Source: 20-14-all-45-10 sp964435965 (GTDB lineage Bacteria; Chloroflexota; Dehalococcoidia; GIF9; AB-539-J10). From it: a stretch of DNA of 5,682 nt. Each line of letters starts with the position of its first letter. Positions within the stretch are counted from its first letter, which is position 1. Below are positions 4,562 through 5,682 of this stretch, one piece after another. The notes beneath the pieces were generated by a model, which worked only from the letters and a program-made list of their open reading frames with translations, searched no databases and was not told where the DNA came from. The DNA is taken from the NCBI GenBank assembly GCA_964435965.1, contig CAYTBB010000079.1:1-5682 (forward strand). The letters are read 5' to 3'. The position numbers and the translations under genes are program-made.

Positions 4562-5682
4562 TTAACTCACTTTATATGGTTTCATCGCCAACATCAATAT
4601 TATGGGAACGATGCTAATGCCAGCAAAGGCAAGCCATATTGGATGATAGCTCCCCAAAGTGTCATAAGTCCACCCAGCAAGGAAAGGACCCATGACTCCG
4701 CCAACTGCTGCTATCCCCACTATTATCCCAAATATCTTGCCGAAAGAAGCTATCCCAAAATACTCCCTCACGATGGCTCCCCTCAAAACTATGGCCCCCA
4801 ATGACAAAGGGAAAAAGATAAGAAAAGGGAAAATAAGCCATGTTGTCTGAACATAAGAGAAGGCTAAAATCCCTATCCCTACAAGTGAATATGCCCCAGC
4901 CATGACATATCTTTTATCAAAGATATCACCAAGCCAGCCAAAACCAAACCTTCCGATAATGCTGAGCAGTGGAATAGAGGTTGCCACAAACGCGGCCCTC
5001 GACCTGGATATATCAAGGCTGCTAAGATAAGGCATGACATGGGTGATAACTGCCATGGCAATCATCATCCGTGCTGCCTCCGCAATACTTAAATGCCAGA
5101 AGTCCCTGTCTCTAAGTGCCTCCTTAAAACCAACTTCGTTATTCTGACTTCCAGGAGTTGAGACTTGCTCAGCCGATGTCTCACCGTCAAAAAGATAGCC
5201 ACATTGCTCCGGTTTATGACGGACAAGAAATGATAAGGGGATTCCAAACAGCCACATTCCTAATCCGAGAATAATCAAGGTAGTTCGCCACTGATAAAGG
5301 TCGATGAGCCGAACTATAAGTGGGATAAGTATTCCACCAGCGCCGAATCCGCAAGCCATGATACCGAGTGCCCTTCCCATATTCTTCCTGAACCAGTTGA
5401 CTACCGCTGTCACTAGCACCGTGGTAGTGCAAGCACTCACTCCCAAAGCGAGAAGAACGAAGGAACCGTAGAACATGGTGAGGGAGTTGGTCTGACTAAG
5501 GAGGATAAACCCAAAGCCTGTTGTAAGCGTTCCACAGAATATTAACCTTCTCGGCCCAAAGCGATCAACAAGGAAACCCGCAACAGGAGCAAGTATTCCT
5601 ACCTCTAATCCACGAAGGGAAGCAGCAATTGAGATCTGGGTATAGCTCCAGCCGGTCTCCTCTGCTATCGGTTCAAAGAAGG
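4562..5682 (-). CDS. MFS permease, tandem paralog of the preceding MFS gene (N-terminus off right edge)
   Basis: The frame is open to the window edge and encodes 372 residues that align gap-free to residues 32-403 of the 3055-4266 protein. About 31 N-terminal residues therefore lie outside, and an internal ATG at 5476 is not the true start. It keeps the family marks: GFLVDRFGPRR, the HKPEQCGYLFDG version of the central-loop motif, REYFG, and GPFLAGWTYDTLGSYHPIW. It also ends with the same MKPYKVS. Of 58 differences, 12 fall in the 37-residue central loop. Two tryptophans of copy 1 are changed (W94 to Q and W325 to L, copy 1 numbering), as is the MTF at 341-343 (to IAS). No frameshift or stop is present, so both copies look functional. 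It is an inner-membrane transporter, probably of a related carboxylate. The 295-nt gap to the next gene suggests separate regulation or a loose operon. Confidence 0.93.
   Translation of the reverse strand, partial: FFEPIAEETGWSYTQISIAASLRGLEVGILAPVAGFLVDRFGPRRLIFCGTLTTGFGFILLSQTNSLTMFYGSFVLLALGVSACTTTVLVTAVVNWFRKNMGRALGIMACGFGAGGILIPLIVRLIDLYQWRTTLIILGLGMWLFGIPLSFLVRHKPEQCGYLFDGETSAEQVSTPGSQNNEVGFKEALRDRDFWHLSIAEAARMMIAMAVITHVMPYLSSLDISRSRAAFVATSIPLLSIIGRFGFGWLGDIFDKRYVMAGAYSLVGIGILAFSYVQTTWLIFPFLIFFPLSLGAIVLRGAIVREYFGIASFGKIFGIIVGIAAVGGVMGPFLAGWTYDTLGSYHPIWLAFAGISIVPIILMLAMKPYKVS

Larger units (their letters stand above)
4470..5682 (-). repeat. tandem duplication, copy 2 (MFS gene plus downstream tail)
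   Basis: This is the partner of 2963-4175, in direct orientation and gap-free at offset 1507. The visible encoded proteins are about 84% identical by hand count (58 differences in 372). The right end is cut by the window edge. Confidence 0.9.

Noticed and set aside
2913..4617. Two plus-strand frames (2913-3110 and 4411-4617) that share the peptide APHTGRGGYWLKKKD
   Set aside because: The shared peptide is explained by the 48-nt identical block being read in the same frame. Both frames run into the antisense of the MFS C-termini, lack ribosome sites, and differ upstream.
4562..5476. MFS copy 2 as a 304-residue protein starting at the ATG at 5476
   Set aside because: The same frame is open to the window edge and matches copy 1 residue for residue from F32, so the ATG is internal.
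1..5682. Defence system, CRISPR array, phage, RNA gene or novel multi-gene machine
   Set aside because: There are no regularly spaced repeats, tRNA or rRNA-like sequences, or nuclease, helicase or toxin motifs on either strand. The content is metabolic and transport genes plus an IS fragment.

Overview
The window looks like ordinary-to-accessory chromosome of a bacterium. Clear Shine-Dalgarno sites precede two of the genes, spacing is bacterial, and base composition is moderate (mid-40s percent GC by eye, not computed). The combination of oxalate/formate- or monocarboxylate-type MFS permeases, an ArgE/DapE-type M20 hydrolase and a divergent cysteine-synthase-like enzyme is common in environmental heterotrophs and anaerobes such as Chloroflexota and Desulfobacterota. 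That placement is a weak inference; no marker gene is present.

Everything recognisable lies on the minus strand, so transcription runs right to left. From the right edge: a partial MFS permease (4562-5682, N-terminus outside the window); a 295-nt gap; a second, full-length MFS permease (3055-4266) that is its tandem paralog; a gap of about 300 nt holding a possible 38-codon membrane peptide; an M20 metallohydrolase (1563-2753); a 280-nt gap holding a broken FAD-binding N-terminus; a cysteine-synthase-like PLP enzyme (299-1282); and at the left edge a fragment of an IS3-family transposase OrfB.

The two MFS genes are a direct tandem duplication. They align without gaps over the visible 372 residues (about 84% identical by hand count), and the homology continues past both stop codons. 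In that downstream tail a 48-nt block is perfectly identical while its immediate neighbourhood has diverged. A 31-nt segment containing a perfect 9-bp hairpin is present in one copy and absent from the other, between GATT repeats.

Functionally, the best inference is a small uptake-and-breakdown cluster: permeases bring in a carboxylated compound, the M20 enzyme hydrolyses an amide or peptide bond, and the PLP enzyme acts on a serine/cysteine-type amino acid. The substrate cannot be read from sequence. The cluster is eroding: an FAD gene reduced to its first ~50 codons with a stop, and a truncated IS. I see no convincing undescribed system; the most notable items are the conserved 48-nt block, the hairpin indel, the FAD-gene remnant and the altered metal-ligand region of the M20 enzyme.
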